Source of the DNA: Nitrosomonadales bacterium
GTDB lineage: Bacteria > Pseudomonadota > Gammaproteobacteria > Burkholderiales > Gallionellaceae
Assembly: GCA_023259055.1 (NCBI GenBank)
Contig: JAHFQZ010000002.1
Span: forward strand, 1 to 64,000
DNA: 64,000 nucleotides
Reading direction: 5' to 3'
Shown here one piece after another: positions 19,748-28,683 of the stretch. Under the pieces are notes generated by a model that saw only the letters and a program-made list of their open reading frames with translations, was not told the DNA's origin and did no database searches. How positions within the stretch are numbered: the first letter of the stretch is position 1; each line of letters opens with the position of its first letter. The position numbers and the translations under genes were made by a program.

Positions 19748-20326
19748 TTATTTTTGCAACAAAATTGCCCGCTGCGCCGGCCACTGCGCCATCGGTTCGC
19801 GCTTGAAACCGCTTTTGGCAAATTGCGCCCAACATCCAATAACGTAACACACCAGCACATTGGCGTGCGCACCCACATCTACTGCAGCGCCCATTTCGCC
19901 TTGCGTGGCGGCCGTACGCAACGACTGTTTGAGCGTGGCTTCAATGCGATCCAGCAGTTGATTGATGCGCTGCTGCAAACGCTCATCCTCATTCACCAGT
20001 GCATCACCGATCAGCACGCGTGTCATGCCACGGTTCTTTTGCGCAAAGCTGAGCAGCATAGATATGGTTGCTTCGATTTGCTTCACTCCGCTCTTTTCTT
20101 CCTGGGTGATCTTGTTGATCAAGCCGAACACGGTCTGCTCGATGAACTCGATCAGCCCCTCGAACATCTGCGCCTTGCTGGCAAAGTGGCGGTATAACGC
20201 CGCTTCGGAAAGCTCCAGCCGCGCCGCCAGCGCCGCCGTGGTGATCTTCTCGCCCTTGGGCTGCTCCAGCATATGCGCCACTGTTTGCAGTATTTGTAAT
20301 TTTCTTTCGCCCGGTTTTGCAGCCAT
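19748..20326 (-). CDS. slmA: Nucleoid occlusion factor SlmA (TetR family)
   Basis: SlmA binds chromosomal SBS sites and blocks FtsZ assembly over the nucleoid. The 192-residue protein shows the TetR helix-turn-helix (ITTAALAARLELSEAALYRHFASKAQMFEGLIEF, about 31-66) and the SlmA-type start GERKLQILQTVAHMLE, then an all-helical dimer domain with MTRVLIGDALVNEDERLQQRINQL. ATG 20326 has AAGGGAG at the right distance, so the earlier ATG 20341 is not used. The order argB - nucleotidase - slmA is common in betaproteobacteria. Confidence 0.92.
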   Translation of the reverse strand: MAAKPGERKLQILQTVAHMLEQPKGEKITTAALAARLELSEAALYRHFASKAQMFEGLIEFIEQTVFGLINKITQEEKSGVKQIEATISMLLSFAQKNRGMTRVLIGDALVNEDERLQQRINQLLDRIEATLKQSLRTAATQGEMGAAVDVGAHANVLVCYVIGCWAQFAKSGFKREPMAQWPAQRAILLQK

Positions 20327-20344
20327 GCTTGCTCCCTTCAAAAG

Positions 20345-20406
20345 CCCCTCTCCCGGCCTTCGGCCACCCTCTCCCGCTTGCGGGAGAGTGATTTGGGGTG
20401 AGGGTT
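20345..20406. repeat. CTCTCCCGC-TT-GCGGGAGAG palindromic repeat
   Basis: The gap between slmA and the nucleotidase gene holds CCCTCTCCC boxes, an inner GGCC-TTC-GGCC hairpin and a perfect nine-base stem CTCTCCCGC (20370-20378) / GCGGGAGAG (20381-20389) with a TT loop, closed by GGGGTGAGGG. This is a dispersed CCCTCTCCC-type element. A relative lies inside a coding frame at 32009-32055. It occupies nearly the whole 85-base spacer, so it may affect slmA expression or act as an RNA hairpin. Confidence 0.75.
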
Positions 20407-20411
20407 TATAA

Positions 20412-21056
20412 TTAAAATATACGTCCCATAATTTTCGGCAACTGCATCACATCACGAATCTTTACGTCCACATAGGGCGCGCCCTTGTTGCCAGTGTTCA
20501 CCCATACCGTGCGCATCCCCAGCCGTTTCGCGGCGCGTAAATTCTCCAGGCTATCTTCGACCATCACGCATTGTGCGGCTCTGATATGGTGCCGTTGCAA
20601 CAAGCGCATAAAACCAAATCTATCCGGCTTGGGACGGTAACGCGTATGTTCCACCGCCATCACATCGTCGAACAAATCCTCAACTCGCAGCAGCTTCAGC
20701 ACGGCATGGGCATAATGCTGCGGCGCATTCGAGAACACTACTTTCCTGCCTGGCAATGCTTTCAGCACATGGCGCAATCGCGGTTCGCGCAGCACCATCT
20801 GCGACAAGTCCGGAAACTGATGCGTGTGCCACAAAAAATGATCCGGATCGGTGCCGTGATGGCGCATCAATCCACTCAGCGTCGCGCCGTAGCGCTGCCA
20901 GTAATGCGTGCGAAGATCGTTCGCCGCCGCTTCATCCAGTTGCAGATGCCGCTGCAAATAGGCTGTCATGCTGCGATTGATGTGCGGAAAGATATACGGC
21001 GTTGCATTATGTAACGTGTTATCCAGATCAAAAATCCACAGCGTACGATCCATCAT
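20412..21056 (-). CDS. Pyrimidine 5'-nucleotidase, HAD superfamily
   Basis: The 214-residue protein is a HAD phosphatase of the Sdt1/YjjG-like pyrimidine 5'-nucleotidase branch. Motif I is IFDLDNTLHNA (Asp nucleophile near residue 10), motif II lies in VVFSNAPQHYA, the lysine in RPKPDRFGF and motif III in VMVEDSLENLRAAK. It likely removes phosphate from UMP/CMP-type nucleotides in the cytoplasm. Two adjacent ATGs (21056 and 21053) are possible. The Shine-Dalgarno core here falls at the edge of the repeat at 21061-21126. Confidence 0.88.
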   Translation of the reverse strand: MMDRTLWIFDLDNTLHNATPYIFPHINRSMTAYLQRHLQLDEAAANDLRTHYWQRYGATLSGLMRHHGTDPDHFLWHTHQFPDLSQMVLREPRLRHVLKALPGRKVVFSNAPQHYAHAVLKLLRVEDLFDDVMAVEHTRYRPKPDRFGFMRLLQRHHIRAAQCVMVEDSLENLRAAKRLGMRTVWVNTGNKGAPYVDVKIRDVMQLPKIMGRIF

Positions 21057-21060
21057 GCCT

Positions 21061-21126
21061 GTCCGCAGATTACGCAGATTAAATAGATTGGCTTTGAATC
21101 TGCGTACATCTGTGTAATCTGCGGAT
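21061..21126. repeat. CCGCAGATTACGCAGATT inverted repeat
   Basis: The left arm GTCCGCAGATTACGCAGATT and the right arm AATCTGTGTAATCTGCGGAT type sequence face each other around a short centre, with an extra GAATCTGCGTACAT unit. It fills the 79-base argB-nucleotidase gap. Copies lie at 4998-5071 and 63048-63179. In an RNA it would fold into a long imperfect hairpin between two genes of one operon. Confidence 0.8.
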
Positions 21127-21135
21127 ACAAGTTTT

Positions 21136-22194
<1,059 letters not shown>

Positions 22195-22250
22195 TTACTG
22201 GGTTTAGTGCAAGTCCAGCCTGCTCATTACGGCGTCAATGCCGGTTAGTG

Positions 22251-22706
22251 TCATTTTTGAGAAGGAGTATTAACCAGTGGCTTGATTTCTGCATGCACGT
22301 CAACCTTGACCATGCGCTTATCGGCCATTTCGATATTCAGCGTCAACGGCACAGTTTCACCGGCCTTGAGGGGGGCTTTCAAACCCGCCAATTCCAGATG
22401 ATAGCCATGCATGCTCATATCCATGCGCTCATTTGCCGGCAAGCTGATGGATTTGACCTCGTACATTTTCATCATGCCGCCTTTATGCTCCATGGTGTGC
22501 ATCTCTGCTGTCCTGGATACCTTGCTGGAGACCCCTACTATGGTTGCATTCTGCGTACTGGTAATGGACATATACACCATTGCCATATCCTGTCCGGGGA
22601 CAGTAGCGCGCGCCCACGCGCCTTCAACCTGAATGTCGCCCGCGTAAACGCTGGCACTCAGCAACAAGGCTGCCAGCATCACGCCCAACCGATAAAATCT
22701 TGCCAT
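22251..22706 (-). CDS. PCu(A)C family periplasmic copper chaperone
   Basis: These chaperones deliver Cu(I) to the CuA site of cytochrome oxidase. The 151-residue protein has a signal peptide (RLGVMLAALLLSASVYAGD, cleavage near residue 22) and a cupredoxin-like domain. The usual site is H-X10-M-X21-H-X-M. Here His70, Met81 and His103 keep the exact spacing, but the final position is Glu105 (HLELAG), so one Met ligand is missing. Additional methionines (Met72, Met78, Met79) lie near the site. ATG 22706 follows AAGGGAAA. No oxidase or ScoI gene is adjacent; the regB-regA pair is divergent from it. Confidence 0.9.
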   Translation of the reverse strand: MARFYRLGVMLAALLLSASVYAGDIQVEGAWARATVPGQDMAMVYMSITSTQNATIVGVSSKVSRTAEMHTMEHKGGMMKMYEVKSISLPANERMDMSMHGYHLELAGLKAPLKAGETVPLTLNIEMADKRMVKVDVHAEIKPLVNTPSQK

Positions 22707-22963
22707 GACGATTTTCCCTTTAGTAACTGACTGGAGTCGCGGATTATATACGCCACGCATCCGGCCCCGCAAAATGCCAAAAGCGGGCATCGTATCCCCG
22801 GTCTTTTTAAGTTCCGTACTTGGGAGGAGAAACCACCGGAAATGCGATGTGCTTTTGGCAAGGCGGATTATTCGCCAGGAAAATCGCTGTGGGAATGCGG
22901 CATGATGTCACGCGACAATTTGTCACACCCCACAACGCTCATATCTCCGCTTACAATAGCCGC

Positions 22964-24241
22964 ATGAACAACCCGATATTTTATTCTCTTCCTGGACATA
23001 GCCAGCTGCGCCGCCTGGTCGCGTTGCGCAGTATGGCAGTCGTGGCACAACTCCTGACACTTGCGTCAGTCTGGAAAATTCTGGAACTTAAACTGGATTG
23101 GCAGCCGATGTTGCTGGCCATAGCCGCGCTCGCCGCGATCAATCTGTTCTCATTGATGCGCCTGCGCAGCAGCCGGCTGGTTTCCTACCCGGAGTTATTC
23201 GGCCAATTGTGCGTCGATGTGCTGGCGCTCAGCGTATTGCTTTATTACAGCGGCGGCTCGACCAATCCTTTTGTCTCGCTTTACATGCTGCCGCTGGTGA
23301 TTGCCGCCGCAACACTGCCGGGCCGCTATACGTGGGGCATGGCGGCGCTTACCTCCGTCTGCTACAGCGTGCTTATGTTGTATTACATTCCGCTGCCGCA
23401 TAACCATCAACATGACGGTGACAGCGCGTTTAATGCGCATGTGGTGGGCATGTGGCTCGGCTTTGTTTTCAGTACGGTGGTGGTAGCCTATTTCGTGGTG
23501 CAAATGGCACAGGCGGTACGCAACCGCGATGAGATGCTGGTCCGCGTACGCGAGGAGATCCTGCGCAACGAGCGGATCGTGGCCCTCGGCACACAGGCCG
23601 CCGGCGCCGCGCATGAACTCGGCACGCCGCTGTCCACCATGGCGGTAGTGATTGGCGAATTGCAGCACGACCCCGAAGCACAGCCTGGCTGGCGCGAGGC
23701 TTTGGCTATCCTCAATGAACAGGTTCGCGGCTGCAAGCGCATCCTCGACAAGATACTGGCCAACGCGCAAGTCATCGGGGCAGCCTCGCTGCAACCAGCC
23801 GATCGCCTGATAGCGGAAGTGCTGGACGAATGGCAATTGTTGCGTCCAGCCGCGCCTTACCAATATCATAATGTCGGCGCACAACCCGCGCCGCTCATCA
23901 GCGTAGACGCCACACTGCGCGCCGCACTGATGAACCTGCTCAACAATGCTGCGGACGCAGCCCCCGACAGTGATACGCCGCAAGCGATTGAAATACGCAC
24001 GCACTGGAATTCCGCCAACTTTACGCTGGAAATCCACGATCACGGGAGAGGGCTTAGCAAAGAAGCGGAACTCAAAGCCGGGTCGGCATTCTTCACCACC
24101 AAAACGGAAGGTCACGGGCTTGGCTTGTTCCTGGCCAATGCCACCATTGAACGGATGGGTGGCTCGGTGCGCCTTTTCAACCGCGAGGCAGGCGGCGCTA
24201 CCACAGAGATCATTCTTCCCGTAGCCAAGGCGGGCACATGA
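22964..24241 (+). CDS. regB: Redox-sensing histidine kinase RegB/PrrB type
   Basis: The 425-residue inner-membrane kinase has about six N-terminal spans (25-180). The quinone-binding heptad GGSTNPF of the RegB family is present at residues 97-103. The H-box is AAGAAHELGTPLSTM with phospho-acceptor His217, and Cys257 in QVRGCKRIL fits the redox-switch cysteine of R. capsulatus RegB. The ATP-binding part has NLLNNAADAA, DHGRGL and GHGLGLFLA. In the family the kinase is active when the quinone pool is reduced. ATG 22964 is chosen since the upstream frame is not coding. The stop overlaps the regA start (ATGA). Confidence 0.93.
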   Translation: MNNPIFYSLPGHSQLRRLVALRSMAVVAQLLTLASVWKILELKLDWQPMLLAIAALAAINLFSLMRLRSSRLVSYPELFGQLCVDVLALSVLLYYSGGSTNPFVSLYMLPLVIAAATLPGRYTWGMAALTSVCYSVLMLYYIPLPHNHQHDGDSAFNAHVVGMWLGFVFSTVVVAYFVVQMAQAVRNRDEMLVRVREEILRNERIVALGTQAAGAAHELGTPLSTMAVVIGELQHDPEAQPGWREALAILNEQVRGCKRILDKILANAQVIGAASLQPADRLIAEVLDEWQLLRPAAPYQYHNVGAQPAPLISVDATLRAALMNLLNNAADAAPDSDTPQAIEIRTHWNSANFTLEIHDHGRGLSKEAELKAGSAFFTTKTEGHGLGLFLANATIERMGGSVRLFNREAGGATTEIILPVAKAGT

Positions 24242-24786
24242 CCGAATCTCGTGAAGATTCCGCCTCGCTATTGCTGGTGGATGACGACATCACCTTCTGC
24301 AAGGTGCTTGGCGCAGCTCTGGAAAAACGCGGCTTCAGCGTTTGCGTAGCGCACAGCGTGGAGGAAGCCATCCCTCTTGCAGAAGCAAACCCGCCTGAAT
24401 TTGCCGTGGTGGACCTGAAAATGGGCGGCACTCCGGGATTGGTTCTGGTCAAGGTTTTGCACGAACTTGACCCGAATACGCGCATCGTGGTGCTGACCGG
24501 CTATGCCAGCATCGCCACCGCAGTCGAGGCCATCAAACTGGGCGCGACCCAATATCTTGCCAAGCCCGCAAATACGGATGAAATCGTGGCGGCGTTCGTG
24601 CACGCCGCCGACAGCAACGTTCCGATTAAAGCTCAGCCGACACAAATCGAAAATCTGGAATGGGAGCATATCCAGCGCGTGTTGCACGAACATGACGACA
24701 ACATCTCCGCCACCGCACGCGCGCTCAACATGCACCGGCGCACATTGCAGCGTAAACTCGCCAAACCGCCCACACGTTCAAAATAA
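24238..24786 (+). CDS. regA: Redox response regulator RegA/PrrA/ActR type
   Basis: The 182-residue regulator has a receiver domain (LLLVDDDITFCKVL, phospho-acceptor Asp59 in VVDLKMGG, the Thr in VVLTGYASIATAV and the Lys in YLAKPAN) and a short Fis-type helix-turn-helix at the end (ISATARALNMHRRTLQRKL). This is the conserved RegA layout that controls respiratory, carbon-fixation and nitrogen genes in response to redox state. It overlaps regB by four bases and must be translated with it. dacC follows after 53 bases, probably as a separate unit. Confidence 0.94.
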   Translation: MTESREDSASLLLVDDDITFCKVLGAALEKRGFSVCVAHSVEEAIPLAEANPPEFAVVDLKMGGTPGLVLVKVLHELDPNTRIVVLTGYASIATAVEAIKLGATQYLAKPANTDEIVAAFVHAADSNVPIKAQPTQIENLEWEHIQRVLHEHDDNISATARALNMHRRTLQRKLAKPPTRSK

Positions 24787-24839
24787 GTCCCTTTAGCCGA
24801 TTACTATCTCTGCCTTGGGCGCGCGACTATAATTGCGCC

Positions 24840-26033
24840 ATGAAATCTGCCTTATTGCTCCTTATTCTTTTGCCCGCATTAGCAGCCGCGCAGCCCATCA
24901 CCCTGCCTGGTAAATCGACTGGTGAAACCACCAGGATGTCAGAAAGCGACAGCCAGGTCATTAATGATGACGTACCGCTACTGGCCGCCAAGTCTTACTT
25001 GCTCTACGACTACACCAGCAATCAAATTCTCGTAAACCAGAATGGTAGCGCTCGCGTGGAGCCTGCCTCGCTGACCAAGTTGATGACCGCTTATCTGGCT
25101 TTCGATGCGCTCAAACACGGCACGTTGTCTGCGAATCAGAGCTTGTCAGTGCCGGCCGCTGCCACGCGCAACCCCGGCGGCGAACCACGCATGCTGCTTA
25201 AATCAGGGCAATCCGTAACGGTGGATGAATTGTTGCACGGCTTGATCGTGCAATCCGGCAACGATGCGGCAATTACGCTGGCGCTTAACATTGCCGGCAG
25301 CGAGGCCGGTTTCGTTGACCAGATGAACAAGGAAGCCAAACGCTTGGGGATGATTAACACGCATTTCACCAATCCGGTCGGACAGCCGGATACTCAGCAC
25401 TACAGCACTGCGTCCGATCTGGCTCTGCTTGCGGCTGCCATAGTGCGCGACTATCCGCAGCACTATCCGCTGTTTTCTCTTCGCGAATACACTTTCAACA
25501 ACGTCACCCAGGCCAATCTTAACCGCCTGTTGTGGCTCGATCCTTACGTCGATGGCATGAAGACCGGGCACACCGAAACCACCGGATTCTGTCTGGTGGG
25601 CTCGGCCAAACGCGATGATCGCCGTTTGATTTCGGTGCTTCTCGGCGCAGATTCCGACAGGTTGCGTGCCTCTGAAAGCCAAAAGCTGCTGAATTTCGGT
25701 TTCCAGAATTTCGATATGGCCCGCTTGTATCTTAAAAATCAGCCCATCACCACGATACGTATCTGGAAAGGCACAGAGAGCCACATCAGGGTCGGCTTTC
25801 GGCAAGATATATTCCTGACTGTTCCGAAAGGAAAACTTGCCCAAATCAAGGCGAAGCTGGTAACGAGTCAAACTGTCCTGGCGCCAGTCAGCAACGGACA
25901 ACAAGTAGGCTTGCTCAAACTGACACTCGACGGCAAGCCCATTGCAGAGTTTTCATTGGTCGCACTGGACAGCGTGCCGTTGGCAAACGTGTTCACGCGC
26001 GGATGGGACAACATGCGTTTACTCTTTGAATAA
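24840..26033 (+). CDS. dacC: D-alanyl-D-alanine carboxypeptidase (PBP5/6 type)
   Basis: This periplasmic, membrane-anchored enzyme trims the terminal D-Ala from peptidoglycan stem peptides. The 397-residue protein has a signal peptide (residues 1-18), the S11 triad Ser77-Leu-Thr-Lys80, Ser139-Gly-Asn141 and Lys241-Thr-Gly243, a C-terminal PBP5-like beta domain and an amphipathic end (NVFTRGWDNMRLLFE) for membrane attachment. The symbol could equally be dacA. The D-amino-acid transaminase gene starts ten bases later, linking both to D-alanine metabolism. Confidence 0.93.
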   Translation: MKSALLLLILLPALAAAQPITLPGKSTGETTRMSESDSQVINDDVPLLAAKSYLLYDYTSNQILVNQNGSARVEPASLTKLMTAYLAFDALKHGTLSANQSLSVPAAATRNPGGEPRMLLKSGQSVTVDELLHGLIVQSGNDAAITLALNIAGSEAGFVDQMNKEAKRLGMINTHFTNPVGQPDTQHYSTASDLALLAAAIVRDYPQHYPLFSLREYTFNNVTQANLNRLLWLDPYVDGMKTGHTETTGFCLVGSAKRDDRRLISVLLGADSDRLRASESQKLLNFGFQNFDMARLYLKNQPITTIRIWKGTESHIRVGFRQDIFLTVPKGKLAQIKAKLVTSQTVLAPVSNGQQVGLLKLTLDGKPIAEFSLVALDSVPLANVFTRGWDNMRLLFE

Positions 26034-26043
26034 GGAGGCTGCT

Positions 26044-26898
26044 ATGGCAATTTACCTGAACGGACAGTTCATGCCCATAGAAGAGGCAAAGGTCTCCGTG
26101 CTTGATCGCGGATTTATTTTCGGCGACGGCGTGTACGAAGTGATTCCGGTGTACTCGCGCAATGCGTTTCGTCTGGAAGAGCACATGCGCCGCCTGCAAC
26201 ACAGCCTGGACGGCATCAAGCTCGCCAACCCGCACAGCAGAGCGGAATGGGCAGCCATCATCAACCAGCTCATCGCGCGCAATGCAGGCGAGGATCAATA
26301 TCTCTATCTGCACATCACGCGCGGCGTGGCCAAGCGAGACCATGCATTCCCCAAACCTCCCGTCGCACCTACCGTGTTCATGATGAGCAGCCCGCTGCCC
26401 AGCCCGCCCGACAGCTTGCTGCACAGCGGCATCGCCTGCATCACCGCGCCGGACAACCGCTGGCTGCGCTGCGACATCAAGTCCATCGCGCTGCTGCCTA
26501 ACGTGCTGCTGCGCCAGATGGCGGTCGATGCCGGTTGCGCCGAGACGATCCTGATTCGCAATAATGAATTTATGACCGAGGGCGCAGCCAGCAACATCTT
26601 TGTCGTGAAGAACGGCACACTGCTCGCGCCGCCCAAGGACAACCTGATGCTGCCCGGCATTACCTACGATGTCGTGATCGAGCTCGCCGCCGCCAACGGC
26701 ATCCCGCATGAAGTGCGCAGGATTTCCGTTGCGGAAATATTTGACGCCGACGAATTGCTGCTCACTTCCTCCACCAAGGAAGTGCTGCCGATCACGCAAC
26801 TCGACGGCAAGCCGGTCGGTACGGGCAAGCCGGGCGCAATGTTCGCCAAATTGCATAAGCTATATCAGGATTTCAAACGCGACGTGATGCGTAAGTAA
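26044..26898 (+). CDS. dat: D-amino acid aminotransferase
   Basis: The 284-residue PLP enzyme is of fold type IV. It shows VLDRGFIFGDGVYEVIPVY, the PLP lysine in CDIKSIALLPNVL (near residue 146), the EGAASNIF phosphate site and LLTSSTKEVLPI. It interconverts D-alanine and D-glutamate with 2-oxo acids and so supplies D-amino acids for the cell wall. A branched-chain aminotransferase is the main alternative, but the sequence and position beside dacC favour dat. AAGGAGG precedes ATG 26044, and the gene is ten bases after dacC. Confidence 0.9.
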   Translation: MAIYLNGQFMPIEEAKVSVLDRGFIFGDGVYEVIPVYSRNAFRLEEHMRRLQHSLDGIKLANPHSRAEWAAIINQLIARNAGEDQYLYLHITRGVAKRDHAFPKPPVAPTVFMMSSPLPSPPDSLLHSGIACITAPDNRWLRCDIKSIALLPNVLLRQMAVDAGCAETILIRNNEFMTEGAASNIFVVKNGTLLAPPKDNLMLPGITYDVVIELAAANGIPHEVRRISVAEIFDADELLLTSSTKEVLPITQLDGKPVGTGKPGAMFAKLHKLYQDFKRDVMRK

Positions 26899-26966
26899 AA
26901 AGAAATCGTTCCCGCGATTCGCGTGGAAACGTCCACTACGATGTAATACAGCATGAATGAACAACC

Positions 26967-27251
26967 ATGAGTGAATTGCCAGATAAAGAATTAACGTCCA
27001 GCCTGATCGAATATCCCTGCGAATTTCCGCTGAAGATATTCGGCCTGCAGCAGGCGGGCTTCGCACAGGCTGTGCTGGAAGTGGTCAGCAAACACGATCC
27101 AGAATTCACCGCTGCCAGCATGGAAATGCGCGCGAGCAAAAATGCCCGTTATGTCAGCCTGACCTGCACCATCCGCGCCACCTCGCGCGAGCAGCTCGAT
27201 GCGGTTTACCAGGATCTTTGCGACCACCCGATGGTGGTGATGGTGCTATGA
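26967..27251 (+). CDS. ybeD: DUF493 family protein (YbeD)
   Basis: The 94-residue cytoplasmic protein has the ACT-like DUF493 fold: IEYPCEFPLKIFGLQ at the start, then YVSLTCTIRATSREQLDAVYQDLCDHPMVVMVL at the end. Function is unknown. It sits between dacC-dat and lipB as in many proteobacteria (dacA-ybeD-lipB in E. coli). The TGA stop overlaps the lipB ATG by the ATGA junction at 27248-27251, which fixes the lipB start. Confidence 0.92.
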   Translation: MSELPDKELTSSLIEYPCEFPLKIFGLQQAGFAQAVLEVVSKHDPEFTAASMEMRASKNARYVSLTCTIRATSREQLDAVYQDLCDHPMVVMVL

Positions 27252-27967
27252 GAACCAAGGATTCAGGACTGGGGACTGAGGACTCAAAACTTATAACTCC
27301 GCACTCAGTCCTTAATCCTCAGTCCTCGCCCCTCGTCAGTTCACTCGGCCTGGTTGAATATCAGCCAATTTGGGACGCGATGAAGCAATTCACCGCAGAG
27401 CGCACCAGCGAAACCCGCGACGAAATCTGGCTGGTGCAACATCCGCCCACCTACACGCAAGGCCTCGCGGGCAAGCAGGAGCACCTGCTGCATCCCACCA
27501 GCATCCCGGTTATCAGGATTGATCGCGGCGGACAGATCACCTACCACGGCCCGGGCCAGATCGTCGCCTACCTGCTGATCGACCTGCGCCGCTGGAAAAT
27601 CAACGTGCGCGAATTGGTGCGCCTGATGGAGCAGGCGGTGATCGATTTGCTCGGTGAACACGGCGTGCCCGCGCAAGGCCGCGAAGATGCGCCCGGCGTG
27701 TATGTTGGCGACGCAAAAATCGCCTCACTCGGCCTGAAAATCAAGCATGGCTGCTGCTATCATGGCATCGCCTTGAACGTGGACATGGACTTGGCACCGT
27801 TCGCCAACATCAACCCGTGCGGCTACGCCGGACTGCGCGTCACGCAATGCTGCGAACTCGGCATCACTGCCGGCATCGAAGAACTGCAAGCGCAACTGGC
27901 GCAGAACCTGGTTCATGGTTTGCGGCAACACCTGATATCTATAGAAGCGGGTCGTGCCCGTGAATAA
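27248..27967 (+). CDS. lipB: Octanoyl-ACP:protein octanoyltransferase
   Basis: LipB moves octanoyl groups from ACP to lipoyl domains. The 239-residue protein has RGGQITYHGPGQIVAYLL, GREDAPGVYVG, KIASLGLKIKHGCCYHGIALNV and the active-site Cys in NPCGYAGL. The start is fixed by the ATGA overlap with ybeD. Residues 2 to about 30 are not LipB-like: they come from a palindromic repeat (27254-27334) rich in GGACTGAGGACT words, and normal LipB sequence begins only at SLGLVEYQPIW. No other in-frame start precedes that point, so the repeat-encoded peptide must be part of the protein. Confidence 0.93.
   Translation: MRTKDSGLGTEDSKLITPHSVLNPQSSPLVSSLGLVEYQPIWDAMKQFTAERTSETRDEIWLVQHPPTYTQGLAGKQEHLLHPTSIPVIRIDRGGQITYHGPGQIVAYLLIDLRRWKINVRELVRLMEQAVIDLLGEHGVPAQGREDAPGVYVGDAKIASLGLKIKHGCCYHGIALNVDMDLAPFANINPCGYAGLRVTQCCELGITAGIEELQAQLAQNLVHGLRQHLISIEAGRARE
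27254..27334. repeat. GGACTGAGGACT-type inverted repeat inside lipB
   Basis: The left side has GGACTGGGGACTGAGGACTC and the right side has the inverse words ACTCAGTCCTTAATCCTCAGTCCTCGCCCC in imperfect form, separated by an AT-rich centre. Repeats of this GGACTGAGGACT kind occur in many environmental genomes, normally between genes. Here it is translated as the first about 28 residues of LipB without a stop codon. Confidence 0.7.
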
Positions 27968-28062
27968 AAATGCAAATCGCGTGCAGTGCACATTCTTACA
28001 TCATGGAATATTTTTACGAAGAGAAAATGTTATTAGCAACATCATTAAACATGAGGATCGCC

Positions 28063-28683
28063 ATGCCTCGTGAAAAATTTCTGATCCTTTCCATGCTGAC
28101 GCTGCTGCTCGTCCTGTCGCTCTCCGGCATTCATCCTTATGACCGCATCACATGGCTCATGGAGGTTGCGCCCGTCCTGATTGCACTGCCGGTCATGGCA
28201 GCAACCTATCGCCGCTTTCCGCTGACCACTTTGCTTTATGTTCTGATCTTCATCCATGCGCTGATCCTCATCGCGGGCGGCACCTACACCTACGCGCACG
28301 TGCCGCTGGGTTTCTGGATTCAGGACTTGCTGTCGCTCAACCGCAATCCTTACGACAAGATCGGCCATTTCATGCAAGGCTTTGTGCCCTTTCTGGTGAC
28401 GCGCGAAATCCTGCTGCGCACCTACCTGACCAGTCGCAGAATGGCTGCGTTCCTGTCACTCTGCGTGGCGATGGCGATCAGCGCGTGGTATGAATTGATC
28501 GAGTGGTGGGCGGCGCTGGCGATGGGCCAGGGCGCGGATGAATTCCTCGGGACGCAGGGCGATCAGTGGGATACGCAATCCGACATGTTCTTCGCCTTTA
28601 TCGGGGCGACTACCGCATTGTTATTGCTGTCGCGGCTGCATGACCGGCTGATGGATCACATGAATCGAGGAGAAACCGTTTGA
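28063..28683 (+). CDS. DUF2238 (YjdF-like) inner-membrane protein
   Basis: The 206-residue protein has about six hydrophobic spans and the DUF2238 landmarks [15 protein letters not shown], the [11 protein letters not shown] helix and [20 protein letters not shown]. The family is of unknown function; its conserved acidic and His residues in membrane helices (Asp and His in DKIGHF) may bind a ligand or metal. ATG 28063 follows AGGATCGCC. The frame is open to 27970 but without signals. Its end overlaps the lipA start by four bases, so it is translated with lipA, splitting the usual lipB-lipA pair. Confidence 0.85.
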   Translation: MPREKFLILSMLTLLLVLSLSGIHPYDRITWLMEVAPVLIALPVMAATYRRFPLTTLLYVLIFIHALILIAGGTYTYAHVPLGFWIQDLLSLNRNPYDKIGHFMQGFVPFLVTREILLRTYLTSRRMAAFLSLCVAMAISAWYELIEWWAALAMGQGADEFLGTQGDQWDTQSDMFFAFIGATTALLLLSRLHDRLMDHMNRGETV

